A stretch of DNA of 64,000 nt from Nakamurella sp. A5-74 (lineage in GTDB: Bacteria; Actinomycetota; Actinomycetes; Mycobacteriales; Nakamurellaceae): contig NZ_CP159218.1 in the NCBI RefSeq assembly GCF_040438885.1, forward strand, positions 496,001 through 560,000, read 5' to 3'. The notes under the pieces were generated by a model. That model ran no database searches. It was not told where the DNA came from and worked only from the letters and a program-made list of their open reading frames with translations. This document shows, piece by piece, positions 49,589 through 60,400 of the stretch. How positions within the stretch are numbered: position 1 is the stretch's first letter; every line of letters begins with the position of its first letter. Position numbers and translations under genes: made by a program.

Positions 49589-51477
49589 CGATCGCTCCCT
49601 GGTGCGGTTGCCGCTTCGACGGACAGACGTTGCCCGGTCTCTTCGTCGGACAATGCGGCGATCTCGGCGATCAGCGCCCGCTCCAGTACGGCGCCGACGC
49701 CGCGGACCGTCGTGTCGGCGAAGAACTCGGCGATCGACAGATCGACCCCCGCGGCTTCCCGGATCCTGGCGATCACCCGGAGAGCGAGCAGGGAATGGCC
49801 GCCACAGGCGAAGAACTCGTCATCCGCGCCCAGATCCCGCCCCTGCTCGGGCAACACTTCGCGCCACGTCGCTGCGACCAGCTCCTCGGTGGGCGACAAC
49901 ACTGCCGCACCGTCCGGCGCGTCGAAGGCCGCCGGCGCGTCCGATCCGGCGGGTGTCCCGCCGGGCGACAGTGCCGTGGGTGACGGTGCTGTGGGTGACG
50001 GTGGCGTGGGCGACGGTGCCTTGGGCGACGGGGTCGCCGACGACCCAGCGGCAGTGGCGCCCGTGATCCGACGCCGCAAGGGCAACTGGGACAGCCGGAT
50101 CGACGGATCCGCGCACACGGCTGCCAGGGTGTCGGTCAGATCATCGGCGAGTTGCACGGCGGTCTCCTCGCGGAACAGCGCCGTGTTGTACTCGATCCGC
50201 AGACCGAGCCGACCGAACCCGTCGAGGCCCACCTCGCACCCGATGTCGTCCTCGGCGGAGGTGACGGTGGCCCGCTGCGCCATCGCCAGATGGTTGAAGC
50301 CGATCTGGTACAGCGGCGGAACCGCCTGGCCCGCGCGGGCGGCGTGACGCCGGACCAGGCGCTGGAACGGCATCTGTTGGTGCTCCAGCACTTCCAGGAT
50401 GTTCCCCCTGGCCAGCTCGAGCAGTTCGGTGAAGGTGGGATCGCCCGCGATCGGCACCCGCAGCACGACCATGTTCACGAACATCCCGATCACCCTGTCG
50501 AGCTCGGGCCGGTTGCGACCGGTGACCGGTAACCCGACGACGAGATCGGTGCTGCCCGACCATCCGTGCAGAACGGCCAGGAACGCCGAGCAGAGCACCA
50601 TGAAGTCGCTGCTGCGGTGTTCGGCCGCGAACTGCGAGAAGGTACTGCTCAACTCGGCGTCGAGTCGTCGGTAGACGTCGGCGGCGGCGAAGGTCCGCTC
50701 GTCCGGCCGAGGGAAGTCGGTCGGGATGTTGTGGACTGCAGGCAGTCCGTCGAGCGTCGCGTCCCAGAAGTCGTCGAGTGCGGCGAGCTCGGTGGCCATC
50801 CCCGTGCGCTGCCATTCCGAGTAGTCGACGTACTGCAGCGGGGATGCCGGCAGCTGCGGTGCGCGGGCGGTGGTGGCCGCGGCGATCAATTCGGTCAGCT
50901 CGCCGCGGATGATCAACAGCGAGGCGCCGTCAGCCACGGCGTGGTGGATGGACAGGATCATCCGCCAGTCGTCGTCGGAGACCCGCGCGATGGCCAGCCG
51001 CCACGGTGGTGGGGTGTCCAGCTCGAGCGGCGCATCCAACAAGCCGTGGGCCAGGATCCGCAGGCCGTCCATCCGACGGTCGTCCGGAAGTGCGCCGAGA
51101 TCCCATACCGGGATCTCCACGCCGATCTCGGTGTGCACGTGCTGGAGGAGTTCCTGCTCGCGCCGATGGACGGTGGTGCGGAGCGACTCGTGCCGCTCGA
51201 CGATCGTCGTCCACGCTGCGGTCAGGGTGTCGATCGCGCTCGCCGTCCCCGCGGCCGGCGACTCGGTGGCAGTGCCCACCGGTCCCCAGAGCAGCTCGTC
51301 GTAGATGTGGTACAGCGCCCGGTCGGCCGAGACATGGCTGGCGAACCACATCCGTTCCTGGGCCGCGGATGCCGGCACCTCGAAGTCCTCGCCGGCCGCG
51401 CGCACACGGATCGGCACCGTCGGCGCGGTGCGAACGATTCCGGCGGTGGTCGGACCGATGTCGGTATCGGTGCTCAT
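49585..51477 (-). CDS. NRPS condensation-carrier didomain without A domain
   Basis: 630 residues from ATG 51477, with GGGGA upstream; a longer frame from 51636 would run into the PKS gene. C domain (about 30-465) with active-site HHAVADG (178-184) and a complete C-terminal lobe. A low-complexity Ser/Pro/Thr linker (about 479-505) leads to a carrier domain with Ser562 (ACGGHSLLA). No adenylation domain is present, so the carrier must be charged in trans. It lies 103 bp after the PKS stop, the only real gap in the operon, and overlaps the next gene by 4 bp. Confidence 0.9.
   Translation of the reverse strand: MSTDTDIGPTTAGIVRTAPTVPIRVRAAGEDFEVPASAAQERMWFASHVSADRALYHIYDELLWGPVGTATESPAAGTASAIDTLTAAWTTIVERHESLRTTVHRREQELLQHVHTEIGVEIPVWDLGALPDDRRMDGLRILAHGLLDAPLELDTPPPWRLAIARVSDDDWRMILSIHHAVADGASLLIIRGELTELIAAATTARAPQLPASPLQYVDYSEWQRTGMATELAALDDFWDATLDGLPAVHNIPTDFPRPDERTFAAADVYRRLDAELSSTFSQFAAEHRSSDFMVLCSAFLAVLHGWSGSTDLVVGLPVTGRNRPELDRVIGMFVNMVVLRVPIAGDPTFTELLELARGNILEVLEHQQMPFQRLVRRHAARAGQAVPPLYQIGFNHLAMAQRATVTSAEDDIGCEVGLDGFGRLGLRIEYNTALFREETAVQLADDLTDTLAAVCADPSIRLSQLPLRRRITGATAAGSSATPSPKAPSPTPPSPTAPSPTALSPGGTPAGSDAPAAFDAPDGAAVLSPTEELVAATWREVLPEQGRDLGADDEFFACGGHSLLALRVIARIREAAGVDLSIAEFFADTTVRGVGAVLERALIAEIAALSDEETGQRLSVEAATAPGSDR
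49964..50038 (-). repeat. Five degenerate 15-bp repeats (SPTAP-type linker)
   Basis: Units start at 49964, 49979, 49994, 50009 and 50024 with a core of GGTGACGGTGCTGTG. They encode Ser-Pro-Thr/Lys-Ala/Pro-Pro pentapeptides between the C and carrier domains. Confidence 0.85.
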
Positions 51478-51580
51478 GCTGTGTCCCCGATCTGTGACCG
51501 GTCCACGACTGGCGTGGTGGTCGATGCTGGTGCCGGCGGTGCGGAGCCGGACGGGCGGGCGCGGTCTGCAGGGCTGCGAC

Positions 51581-54500
51581 TCATCTGCCGGGTCGGACGA
51601 GTCGCGGGATGCTGCCGTCTTCCGGGCCTGCCCCATCGGTCGACAGGGTCGGCTGCTCGGCGTTCTCGACCTCTGCCGCCTCCGCGGCAGGAAGTGCGGA
51701 TACCGCCGATGCTTCCGGCGACCCCGACGCTGCAGGCGATCCGGTGGCCTCGGCGGCGGCGCGCATCGCGTCCACCTGGTCGGCCATCTCCTGCACCGTA
51801 GGGGCGTCGAAGATGATCCGCATGGGCAGTCGGACCCCGACGGCCTTGCGGATCTGGCCGATCAACTGCACCGCGACGAGGGAGTTGCCCCCCAACGCGA
51901 AGAAGTCGTCCTCCGCTGCGACGTCGGGGACGCCGAGCACCGCCGACCAGACGGCCGCGATGGTGGCCACCGTTCCACTGCCGGACGGCACCGGACCGTC
52001 GCCGGTCTGGACGACCTCCTCCGGATCGGTCCCGCCGGAACGGACCCGGTCCAGGAGTTCCGCCACGCTCATGGGGTTGATCACCACCTGCGGCCCGAGT
52101 CCGGAGGACGCCAGCAACCGGAAAGCGGTCACCCCGTCGGCCGTGGCGATCCGGATCCCGGCGGCGCCCGAGCTGACCCGATGGGGTGCGGTGTCGGACA
52201 CCGGTTCTGCGGCCGGCAGCTGCCCGTCCGATGGCCGGTCGCCGGCCGTGACGGCTTCCGGGTCGATGCGCCGCAGCGCGAAGTCCCTGATGCGCACCAG
52301 GATCCGGCCGTCCGGATCGATCAGCTCCAGATCGGCGGCGACCACTTCGCCGGGCTCTCCGCTGTAGCGCAGGACCGACAGGAACTCGGCCGGCAGGGGC
52401 GCGAACACGGTCACCTCGCCGTACCCGATCGGCAGGTAGGCACCATCGCCCCGCTCGCTGAAGGCGGTGGCGACGTCCAGCAGCGCCGGGTGCAGGTGCC
52501 AGCCCTCGCTGCTCGCCCCAGGACCAGGGACGGTGACCTCAGGGACGGTGACCTCAGGGACGGTGACATCTGAAACGGTGACATCAGCGGCAGTCACATC
52601 AGGAACGGCAACCAGTTCCGCCACTTCCATCCCCGGTCCCATCCAGTGCCGGCGCAACACATCCCAGCGCGGTCCGAAGCTCACGACGCTCGTCCTCGAC
52701 TGGCCGCGGAACAGCCCGCTGGCGGCCGCGTCCTTCTCCAGGACGCCGGCCAGCAGGGCCTCCGGATCCAGTGCGCCGGCAGCTTCGGTCGTCGCGGTCA
52801 CCGACGCCTGCGCATGCCGGGTGGTGACGCCGTCCAGCGTGCGAAGCACGGTCACCGCGCGTTCCCCGGTCGCGGTGTCGGCACCCGGCTCGGCGACGAA
52901 CTCGACGCGCAGCGTTGCCGCGGCTCCGTCGGGCACCCGCAGCGGGGCCAGGAATGCCAGATCGGCGATCGAGACGCCCGGCGCGTCCGGGAAGCAGGCC
53001 CGATGGGCAGCGACGATCGCCTCGATCATCCCGGTTCCCGGGAGCACCGGCACGCCGCCGATCCGGTGCTGGTCGAGCACCCAGTGGGTCTCCGCCGAGA
53101 TCTCGCCCTCGGCGGACACGCCGTCGCAGCGGGTCAGGAGCGGGTGCTCCATCGGCTGGAGAGCGGTTGCGGCAGAGGCTGTTCCGGGAACCAGCGGATC
53201 GCCGCTGACGGCACCGCCCGGCACCGAGACCGTCTCGACGGCCATTCCGATCTCCGACCAGCCGCCCCAGTTGACGCTGACCACGGGCCCCGACCACCCG
53301 GGGGCGGCGGCCACCGCGTCCAGGAACGCGTTGCCCGAGCAGTAGTCGACCTGCCCGATGTCACCGGCCAACGCCGTGATCGACGAACACAACACCACCA
53401 GCTCGACCGGCACCTCGGCGAACGCGGTCCGCAGGGCCAGCGCGCCGGCCACCTTGGGCGCCAGCACCGAGTCGGCCACCGCCGGCTCCTTGACCTCGAG
53501 CATGCCGCCACCCGCCACACCGGCGGCGTGCACGATGCCGTCCAGCCCGCCCCAGGCCTCGTTGAGTTCGGCCGCAACCGCGGCCAGCGCGGCGGGATCG
53601 GTGACGTCGGCAGCGATGACCCTTACCTCGGCGCCGGCTCCCTCCATCGCCCGAACAGCAGCGATGGTGCGTGCAGTGCGATCCCCGCCGAGGCTCTCGG
53701 CTCCCGGTGCCGGCCAGCTCTCCCGCGGCGGGAGTGGGGTACGGGCCAGCAGCGCCAACCGACCGCGGTACCGGTTCGCCAGCTCGGTCGCCACACTCAC
53801 CCCGATGCCGCCTGTCCCGCCGGTGATCAGGTAGCGGCCTCCCTCGCGGAACCCTGGTTGCTGCGCCGTCGGACGGGTCTGGGTGAAGTCCTTGACCCAC
53901 CGCCGGTCCGATCGCAGCGAGACCTCACGCGGTTCGCCGGTGGCCAACAACTCGCGGACGACCGCCGAATCGCGGCTGCGGTCGTCGACATCGATCCACC
54001 TGGTCCGCAGGAACGGCAACTCCAACGCGCCCACCCGGACGGGACCGGCGACCAGCGCTGCCTGGGCCACGACATCCTCGCCGCCGGTGACCGGGGCGAC
54101 CGGTGGGGTCAGCACCGTCAACGCCACCGTGGGCGGCTCCGGCAGCTCGGCGAGTGCCTGCAGGACGCCGAGCAGGTCGTGGAAACCATTCTGCAGCAAC
54201 TCATCCGGGGCACTGTCCAGGGCGCGCACGTGTACCAACCTGATTGCCTCCGGCGCCCGGTCGGTGACGCCGGAATGCGCTGCCGGCCCTGCTGCAAGTC
54301 CTGCGGCTGAGACCGCAGCGGCGACCCCGGCAGCGTCGGTGTCCAGCGGGAGCACCTCGGTCCCACCGGCCCGCAGTGCTGCCGCGATGCGATCGGCGCG
54401 GGCGCCGCTGCCGATGACGAGCACCGGCGCGGCCACGGTCGTGGCAGACAGGGGAGGCAGCTCGCGGAACGTCGGAACGGCGAACCAGTCCTCGATCACC

Positions 54501-57412
54501 TCGGCCGGTCCGCGATGCACCGCGGGTGCGGCGCCCGGGCCGGCAGATCCTGCGACCAGGGGTGACGGGTCGATCCAGTGCCGACGGCGTTCGTACGGGT
54601 AGGTGGGCAGGGCGACCCGGCGACCCGCGGGTGCGGTGGTCAGCTCGAGATCGTTGCCGTCGACCCACAGCCGCGCCCATGAGCGGCCGATGATGTCCAG
54701 GTCGGTCTCGGTGTCGCCGGGACCGGCGAGCGAGTACTGCGGGGCGGGACCGCGGCCCGTCTGCATGCGGGCGAGGCCGGCCAATTGACGACCCGGTCCG
54801 CACTCCAGGAACTGGACGTCACCGGCTGCCAGGGCAGTGGCCACCGCGGCACCGAACAGCACCGGCTCGCGCAACTGACGTGCCCAGTACCGCGGATCGG
54901 TGGCCTGCTCGGCGGTGAGCAGCTCGCCGGTCAGACCGGAGATGATGTCCAGCTGGGGGGCCACCGGTCCCGCCGCGGCGACCGCCGCGGCGAACTCGTC
55001 GAGGATCGGGTCCATCGCTGCCGTGTGGAACGCGTGCGAGGTGCGCAGTCGTGCGCCGGATGCCTTGGTGGGCAACGTGTCCGCGAACGCGTCGATGGCT
55101 TCGGCGGTGCCGCCGACGACCGTCATCCTGGGGCCGTTGACCCCGGCGATCTCGACGCCGTCGGTGAGCCGTGGCCGGACCTCGGCGGCCGGCAACTGGA
55201 CGGCCATCATGACGCCGCGCGGCATGCTGTGCATCAGGCGGCCGCGGGTCGCGACGAGCTCGAGCGCTGCGTGCAGGGGGAAGATCCCGGCGGTCACCGC
55301 GGCCGCGTACTCGCCGATCGAGTGACCGATCAGGACGGCGGGTCGGGCTCCTGCTGCGGTCCAGAACCGGGCCAGCGCGTATTCGACGGTGAACAGCGCC
55401 GGCTGGGTGATGAAGGTCTGGGTCAGCGCCTGCGCGGCGGGTGCAGCGGCCTCGGTGTCGGCCGGATCGACGAGCATCAGCTCCCGCAGATCCAGGCCGA
55501 GGATCGGTCCCAGCACGTCGCTGCACTCGTCGACGGCCGCCGCGTATTCGGCGGACCGGTGGTACAGCGCACGACCCATTCCGGGGAACTGGGATCCCTG
55601 ACCGGAGAACAGGATTCCCAGTCGTGGGGTGCCCGCGCTGCCGATCAGCTTCGGGCCGGCGGTGAGCTGGGCGATGGCATCGCCCGAGTCGGCGGCGATC
55701 ACGGCCGACCGCCGCGAGTAGGCGATCCGCCCGGTGCGCAGGGTTCTGGCCACATCGGCCAGGTCCAGCTCGGGATGGGTGCGCAGGTGAGCGGCGAGTC
55801 GCGTCGCCGTTGCGGCGAGAGCGGTGTCGGTGTTGGCCGAGAGCGGCAGCACCTGGGTGCGCGACGATGCCGGCCCCTCCTGCGGCGCGGAGGCTGCGCG
55901 GGCCGGATCGGGGGCCTGCTCGAGGATGACGTGCGCGTTGGTCCCGCCGATGCCGAACGAGGACACGGCGGCCCGGCGTGGACCGTCGACCGCCGGGAAG
56001 GCCCCCAACGAAGCGGCCGGATAGAACGGTCCCGACTCGAAATCGATGGCCGGATTGGGCTTCTCGAAGTGCAGGGTCGGCGGCACGGTGGCTGTCCGGA
56101 GCACCAGTGCCGCCTTGATCAGCGAGATCACCCCCGCCGCTTGGGAGAGGTGGCCGAGGTTCGACTTCACCGAACCGATCGCACACCACTGCCGGTCCTG
56201 CGGTGCGAACGTGGTGTCGGTCGAGGCACTCGGGTCCTTCGCTGTTCGCTCGGCCGCGAGCTCCTCGCCGTAGGCGGTGGTCAGGCTCTGCACCTCGATC
56301 GGATCGCCCAGCGACGTTCCGGTGCCGTGCGCCTCGACGTAGCCGATGCTGCGCGGCGAGATCCCGGCCACCTGCAACGCCTGACGGATCACCGAGACCT
56401 GGCCCTGCACGCTGGGTGCGGAGAAGCCGACCTTGGTGGCGCCGTCGTTGTTGACGGCGTTGCCCAGGATCACGGCGTGCACCGTGTCGCCGTCGCGCAG
56501 CGCGTCCGAGAGTCGACGCAGCACCACGGCGCCGCCGCCGGAACCCCACACGGTGCCCGCCGCGCCGGCATCGAAGGCGCGCACCTGCCCGGTGGGCGAG
56601 GTGAAGTCGTGCTCGGAGATGTAACCGGCACCCTGGGGGAGCTCGATCGACACCCCTCCGGTGATCACGGCATCGCACTCGTGGTTCCGCAGTGCCTCAC
56701 AGGCCAGGTGGGTGGTGACCAGCGACGTGGAGCACGCGGTGACCACCGTCATGCTCGGGCCGGTGAGGCCGAGCTTGTAGGAGATGTTGGTGGACAGGTA
56801 GTCCTGGCCGTTCCCGATGGCGGCCCCCAGCTCGCCGGCGCCGGCCAGCACCGAGGCATTGGCCTTGACGTTGCGCCACAGGTACTGGGTCCCCGCACCG
56901 CCGCAGTAGACGCCGATGTCGCCGTCGAAGTGTGCGGGGTCGATCCCGGCGTGGTGCAGGGCGGTGTGCGCCAGCTCGAGCATGAGGCGCTGCCCCGGGT
57001 CGGCCATCGAAGCCTCGCGGGGGGTCATCCCGAACAGTGCTGCGTCCAGCTCGTCGTGGTGCTGCAGGACGAAGGCTTCCGGGACGAACTCCTCGTCGTC
57101 GACGTCGTCGTCGCTCATGCCGAGGGCTCGCTGCTCGTCGAGGCTGAATCGTGTCTTTGCCTCGACCCCGTCCAACAGGTTGGACCAGAGCGTCTCCACG
57201 TCGGAGGCTCCCGGAACGCGGGCAGCCATCCCGACGATCGCGATGGGTTCGAGACCGGGACCGAGGTCGTCGGTGGCGTTGCCGTCGTCCGGGTGTTCGT
57301 GCGGTGTCGGATCCTGCTGCGGCGCAGCGTGTTCGGCGGCCGACACTCGCAGATCCGGATCGTCCGGGTCGGGATGCGTCGAGAGGTCCAGCTGGTCGGG
57401 GACGGCAGTCAT
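51581..57412 (-). CDS. Type I polyketide synthase module KS-AT-KR-DH-ACP
   Basis: 1943 residues from ATG 57412. KS with Cys227 (TACSTS), His362 (EAHGTG) and His421. AT with Ser698 in GHSIGEYAA and HAFH (793-796), the malonyl-CoA signature. KR with the nucleotide-binding GGTGGIG (1198-1204), SS in LCSSITAL and Tyr1357. DH placed after KR: His1449 in HRIGGVPVLP and Asp1646 in HPALLD. Carrier Ser1844 (ALGGNSLVA). The order KR-DH is reversed from the usual DH-KR. A VTVPE repeat (about 1607-1631) is inserted in the DH domain. One malonate extension with reduction and dehydration would add an enoyl unit between NRPS modules. Confidence 0.93.
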   Translation of the reverse strand: MTAVPDQLDLSTHPDPDDPDLRVSAAEHAAPQQDPTPHEHPDDGNATDDLGPGLEPIAIVGMAARVPGASDVETLWSNLLDGVEAKTRFSLDEQRALGMSDDDVDDEEFVPEAFVLQHHDELDAALFGMTPREASMADPGQRLMLELAHTALHHAGIDPAHFDGDIGVYCGGAGTQYLWRNVKANASVLAGAGELGAAIGNGQDYLSTNISYKLGLTGPSMTVVTACSTSLVTTHLACEALRNHECDAVITGGVSIELPQGAGYISEHDFTSPTGQVRAFDAGAAGTVWGSGGGAVVLRRLSDALRDGDTVHAVILGNAVNNDGATKVGFSAPSVQGQVSVIRQALQVAGISPRSIGYVEAHGTGTSLGDPIEVQSLTTAYGEELAAERTAKDPSASTDTTFAPQDRQWCAIGSVKSNLGHLSQAAGVISLIKAALVLRTATVPPTLHFEKPNPAIDFESGPFYPAASLGAFPAVDGPRRAAVSSFGIGGTNAHVILEQAPDPARAASAPQEGPASSRTQVLPLSANTDTALAATATRLAAHLRTHPELDLADVARTLRTGRIAYSRRSAVIAADSGDAIAQLTAGPKLIGSAGTPRLGILFSGQGSQFPGMGRALYHRSAEYAAAVDECSDVLGPILGLDLRELMLVDPADTEAAAPAAQALTQTFITQPALFTVEYALARFWTAAGARPAVLIGHSIGEYAAAVTAGIFPLHAALELVATRGRLMHSMPRGVMMAVQLPAAEVRPRLTDGVEIAGVNGPRMTVVGGTAEAIDAFADTLPTKASGARLRTSHAFHTAAMDPILDEFAAAVAAAGPVAPQLDIISGLTGELLTAEQATDPRYWARQLREPVLFGAAVATALAAGDVQFLECGPGRQLAGLARMQTGRGPAPQYSLAGPGDTETDLDIIGRSWARLWVDGNDLELTTAPAGRRVALPTYPYERRRHWIDPSPLVAGSAGPGAAPAVHRGPAEVIEDWFAVPTFRELPPLSATTVAAPVLVIGSGARADRIAAALRAGGTEVLPLDTDAAGVAAAVSAAGLAAGPAAHSGVTDRAPEAIRLVHVRALDSAPDELLQNGFHDLLGVLQALAELPEPPTVALTVLTPPVAPVTGGEDVVAQAALVAGPVRVGALELPFLRTRWIDVDDRSRDSAVVRELLATGEPREVSLRSDRRWVKDFTQTRPTAQQPGFREGGRYLITGGTGGIGVSVATELANRYRGRLALLARTPLPPRESWPAPGAESLGGDRTARTIAAVRAMEGAGAEVRVIAADVTDPAALAAVAAELNEAWGGLDGIVHAAGVAGGGMLEVKEPAVADSVLAPKVAGALALRTAFAEVPVELVVLCSSITALAGDIGQVDYCSGNAFLDAVAAAPGWSGPVVSVNWGGWSEIGMAVETVSVPGGAVSGDPLVPGTASAATALQPMEHPLLTRCDGVSAEGEISAETHWVLDQHRIGGVPVLPGTGMIEAIVAAHRACFPDAPGVSIADLAFLAPLRVPDGAAATLRVEFVAEPGADTATGERAVTVLRTLDGVTTRHAQASVTATTEAAGALDPEALLAGVLEKDAAASGLFRGQSRTSVVSFGPRWDVLRRHWMGPGMEVAELVAVPDVTAADVTVSDVTVPEVTVPEVTVPGPGASSEGWHLHPALLDVATAFSERGDGAYLPIGYGEVTVFAPLPAEFLSVLRYSGEPGEVVAADLELIDPDGRILVRIRDFALRRIDPEAVTAGDRPSDGQLPAAEPVSDTAPHRVSSGAAGIRIATADGVTAFRLLASSGLGPQVVINPMSVAELLDRVRSGGTDPEEVVQTGDGPVPSGSGTVATIAAVWSAVLGVPDVAAEDDFFALGGNSLVAVQLIGQIRKAVGVRLPMRIIFDAPTVQEMADQVDAMRAAAEATGSPAASGSPEASAVSALPAAEAAEVENAEQPTLSTDGAGPEDGSIPRLVRPGR
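52527..52601 (-). repeat. Five 15-bp repeats inserted in the PKS dehydratase domain
   Basis: Units start at 52527, 52542, 52557, 52572 and 52587 with a core of GGGACGGTGACCTCA, the first two identical. On the coding strand they give VTVPE, VTVSD or VTAAD pentapeptides between the two catalytic motifs of the DH fold. Confidence 0.88.
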
Positions 57413-60400
57413 GAGCGTTCTCTTCTCTGCGGTGCGGTGCGGGGTGAACGTCGGGCGGCGGCGCGGCGGGCCGCCCCGCGGTCGACGGGGGCAGCGACAT
57501 GCGTCATGGGTCTGTCGCCGGCGGTGTCGGTCGGCGCGGCGGAGCGGGCGACGGCGGCATCGAGTTGGTCGGCGATCTCCCGGACGGTCGGCCAGGTGAA
57601 CAGGTCGACCATCGAGACTTCACGGCCCAACTGGGTGGCGATCCCGGCACGCACTTCGGCGACCGCGAGCGAGTGCCCGCCCACGTCGAAGAAATTGTCG
57701 GTGACGCCGGTGATCTCGGACTGCAGGACGTCCGTCCAGATCGCCACGAGCGCCCGCTCGGTGGGCGTCGCGGGCGGGACGGAGGCGCTCGCGCGACGAC
57801 CGTGTCCGGTGTCGTGGAAGGCGGAGCCTGCGGGAGCGTCGTGGAAGGCGGAGCCTGCGGGAGCGTCGTGGAAGGCGGAGCCTGCGGGCACGTCGTCCGG
57901 GTGTGGTGCGGCGGCGGCCTCGGTGAGTGAGGCGGGGACCGCAATCTGCAGTGGGGCAACAGGATCGGCGAGCAGCGCAGCGAGCAACGTGCTGAACTCC
58001 TGCGGTACCTGGTCGCCGCGCGCGACGAGTCCTGGCCGCAGCACGGCACGGCTGATCATCGCTGCGGTGGCGCCGTCGTGCTCGGCGGACGACGGGTCCG
58101 GCTGCACGTAGAGCGTGAGGTCGAAGGGGGATCCGGAGGCGGGGACCTCGACAGCCGTGACCACCGGCCCGCCGAGATCGGGGATCGGCAACGGGAAGTT
58201 GTACAGGTTGAACAGGACCTGGACCAGGGTGCCCCGACCGTCGACCCGGCGGGCTCGTGCGACGCGGATGATCTCCTGCAGGGAGACGGCAGCGTGGTCG
58301 GCGGTGTCTGCGATCTCCTGTTCGGCGGCGAGCACGGCTGCGCGGAAGGTCGGCGACGCCCCTGGGCGCAGGACGACCGGGACGATGTCACTGAACATGC
58401 CGACCGTGGCCACCGACTCCGGATGGTCCCTACCGGCCACCACCAGCCCGACGACGACCTCGTCGCAGCCCGTCCGGCGCCGGAGCAGTACTCCCAACGT
58501 TGCCAACAGGACGGCGGCGGTCGATGCGTTCAGGGACCTCGCTGCCTCGTCGAGCGCGGCCCGATCGCGAAGCAGCGACGCGGAGTACTCGCCGATCGCC
58601 CGCTCGGCACCGACCGACGTGGCAGCGGTCGGTGCGGGGTCCGCGAGCTCGATCATGTCGGGCACGCCGGCCAGGTGCTCCGCCCACCAGAGCGCATCGG
58701 CGGGTCCGCCGTTGCGGTGGCGCTCGTGTTCCCACTCGATGTGCGCGGCGAACGAGCCGGCGGAGGAGGCGTCGGGCGGGTTGCCGGCGGTCGCGCGTCG
58801 GTAGCCGGCTGCCAGATCGTCCACCAACGGACCGACGGACCAGCCGTCGCAGACGAGGTGGTGGAAGGTGAGGACGAGCAGGTGCTCGTCGTCGCCGTGG
58901 TCGACCTCGTGCAGCAGGGTGGCGTTCCACAGCGGTCCAGCAGCGATGTCGAAGTGTTGCCGGACGAGGTCCCGGACGACGGTCGCGGTGGCACCCGCGG
59001 GCACCTCGTGCACCTCGAGCAGCCGGGCCGGCGGCGCGGACATGCGGATCACCCCGCGGCCGGCCACTTCCGGGAAAGACCAGCGCAGCACCGGATGACG
59101 GTCCAGGAGCGAGGTCAGCGCCGACCGCAGGGCATCCGGGTCCAGCGGTCCGACCAGGGAGTAGGCAACAGCGATGTTCGACTCGTGGCTGGAGCGGCTG
59201 ACCAGCTCGGTCAGCCAGAGCCGCTGCTGGGCGGCCGAGAGCCGGCCCGGCGGCTCAGCATCCGCGCCGGCATCCTCGCCTGCCCGGGTGTCGACGTGGG
59301 TATGAGGAGTGAACCGGGCGGGGAGGGTGGCGGTGCTGTGCGTCTCGACGCCCGGATCGGGGGCTCGGGCCGCGACCAGCCGTGCCAACGATCTGGCGTC
59401 TGCAGCGCGCAGCACCTCGACGGTGCGCACCGTGCGGCTCGTGCGCCGCCGGATCCCGTCCACCATGGCCATGGCCGAGACCGACGACCCACCGCAGGCG
59501 TACAGCCCGGCGCCCTCGACCACCGGCCCGACGTGTTCGGTCCACAGCCCCAGCACGGTTTCCACGACATCGGTTGTCGGGACGTCTGTGGTGGGGAGGT
59601 CGGCGGCTGTCGGCGCGATCTGAGAGCCATCGGGCGGCGGGACGATCCGCGCTGCCTCGGCAGCGCCCCTGGCAGCTCGGCGGGCGGCCAACGCGGACAG
59701 GTCGATCTTGTCGGAAGCGTTGCGGTGCAGCGCATCCTCGTGATGGATCGCCGAGGGGATCATCGCAGACGGCAGTCGGTCGGCCAGCCAGTCGACGAGG
59801 TCGGCGGCGGCGACCTCGCCGGTGTGGTGGGCGACCAACCGGCGGCTGCCGTCGGCTGCCCGATCGATGTCGGCGACCGCGAGGACGACAGCGGGATGCG
59901 CGGTCAGCGCTGCCTCCACCTCGCCGAGCTCGACCCGGTGGCCCCGGATCTTCACCTGCCGATCGGCGCGGCCCAGGAACTGCACGGTGTGATCGGCATT
60001 CCACCGGCACCGGTCTCCGGTGCGGTAGTAGCGGACACCGTCGAGGACGACGAATCGATGTGCCGTCAGCTCCGGATCGTCCAGGTAGCCGAGTGCGAGC
60101 CCAGGACCCGCGATCAGCAGCTCCCCTTCGTCCTGGAACGGCACGGGCAGCAGGGAGTCCGGATCGGCGACGACCAGGTGGTGCCCACCGTGCGGCCGCC
60201 CGATCGGCAGTGCGGACGTCCAACTGCCGGAGGCGTCGAGCGAGCAGACGGCAACGGTGCTCTCGGTCGGCCCGTAGGAGTTGATGAACCGCCGATCGCT
60301 GCCGGTTGTCCAGCGCTCGACCTGTTCGGGGCCGGGCGCCTCCGCGCCGGTGTGCAACACACGCAGTGTCGGCAACGCCGCCGGGTGCAGCAGCGGCAGC

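Noticed and set aside
57811-57891. Possible CRISPR-like repeat array
   Set aside because: The units are directly adjacent without spacers, in frame with the NRPS protein and restricted to three copies.
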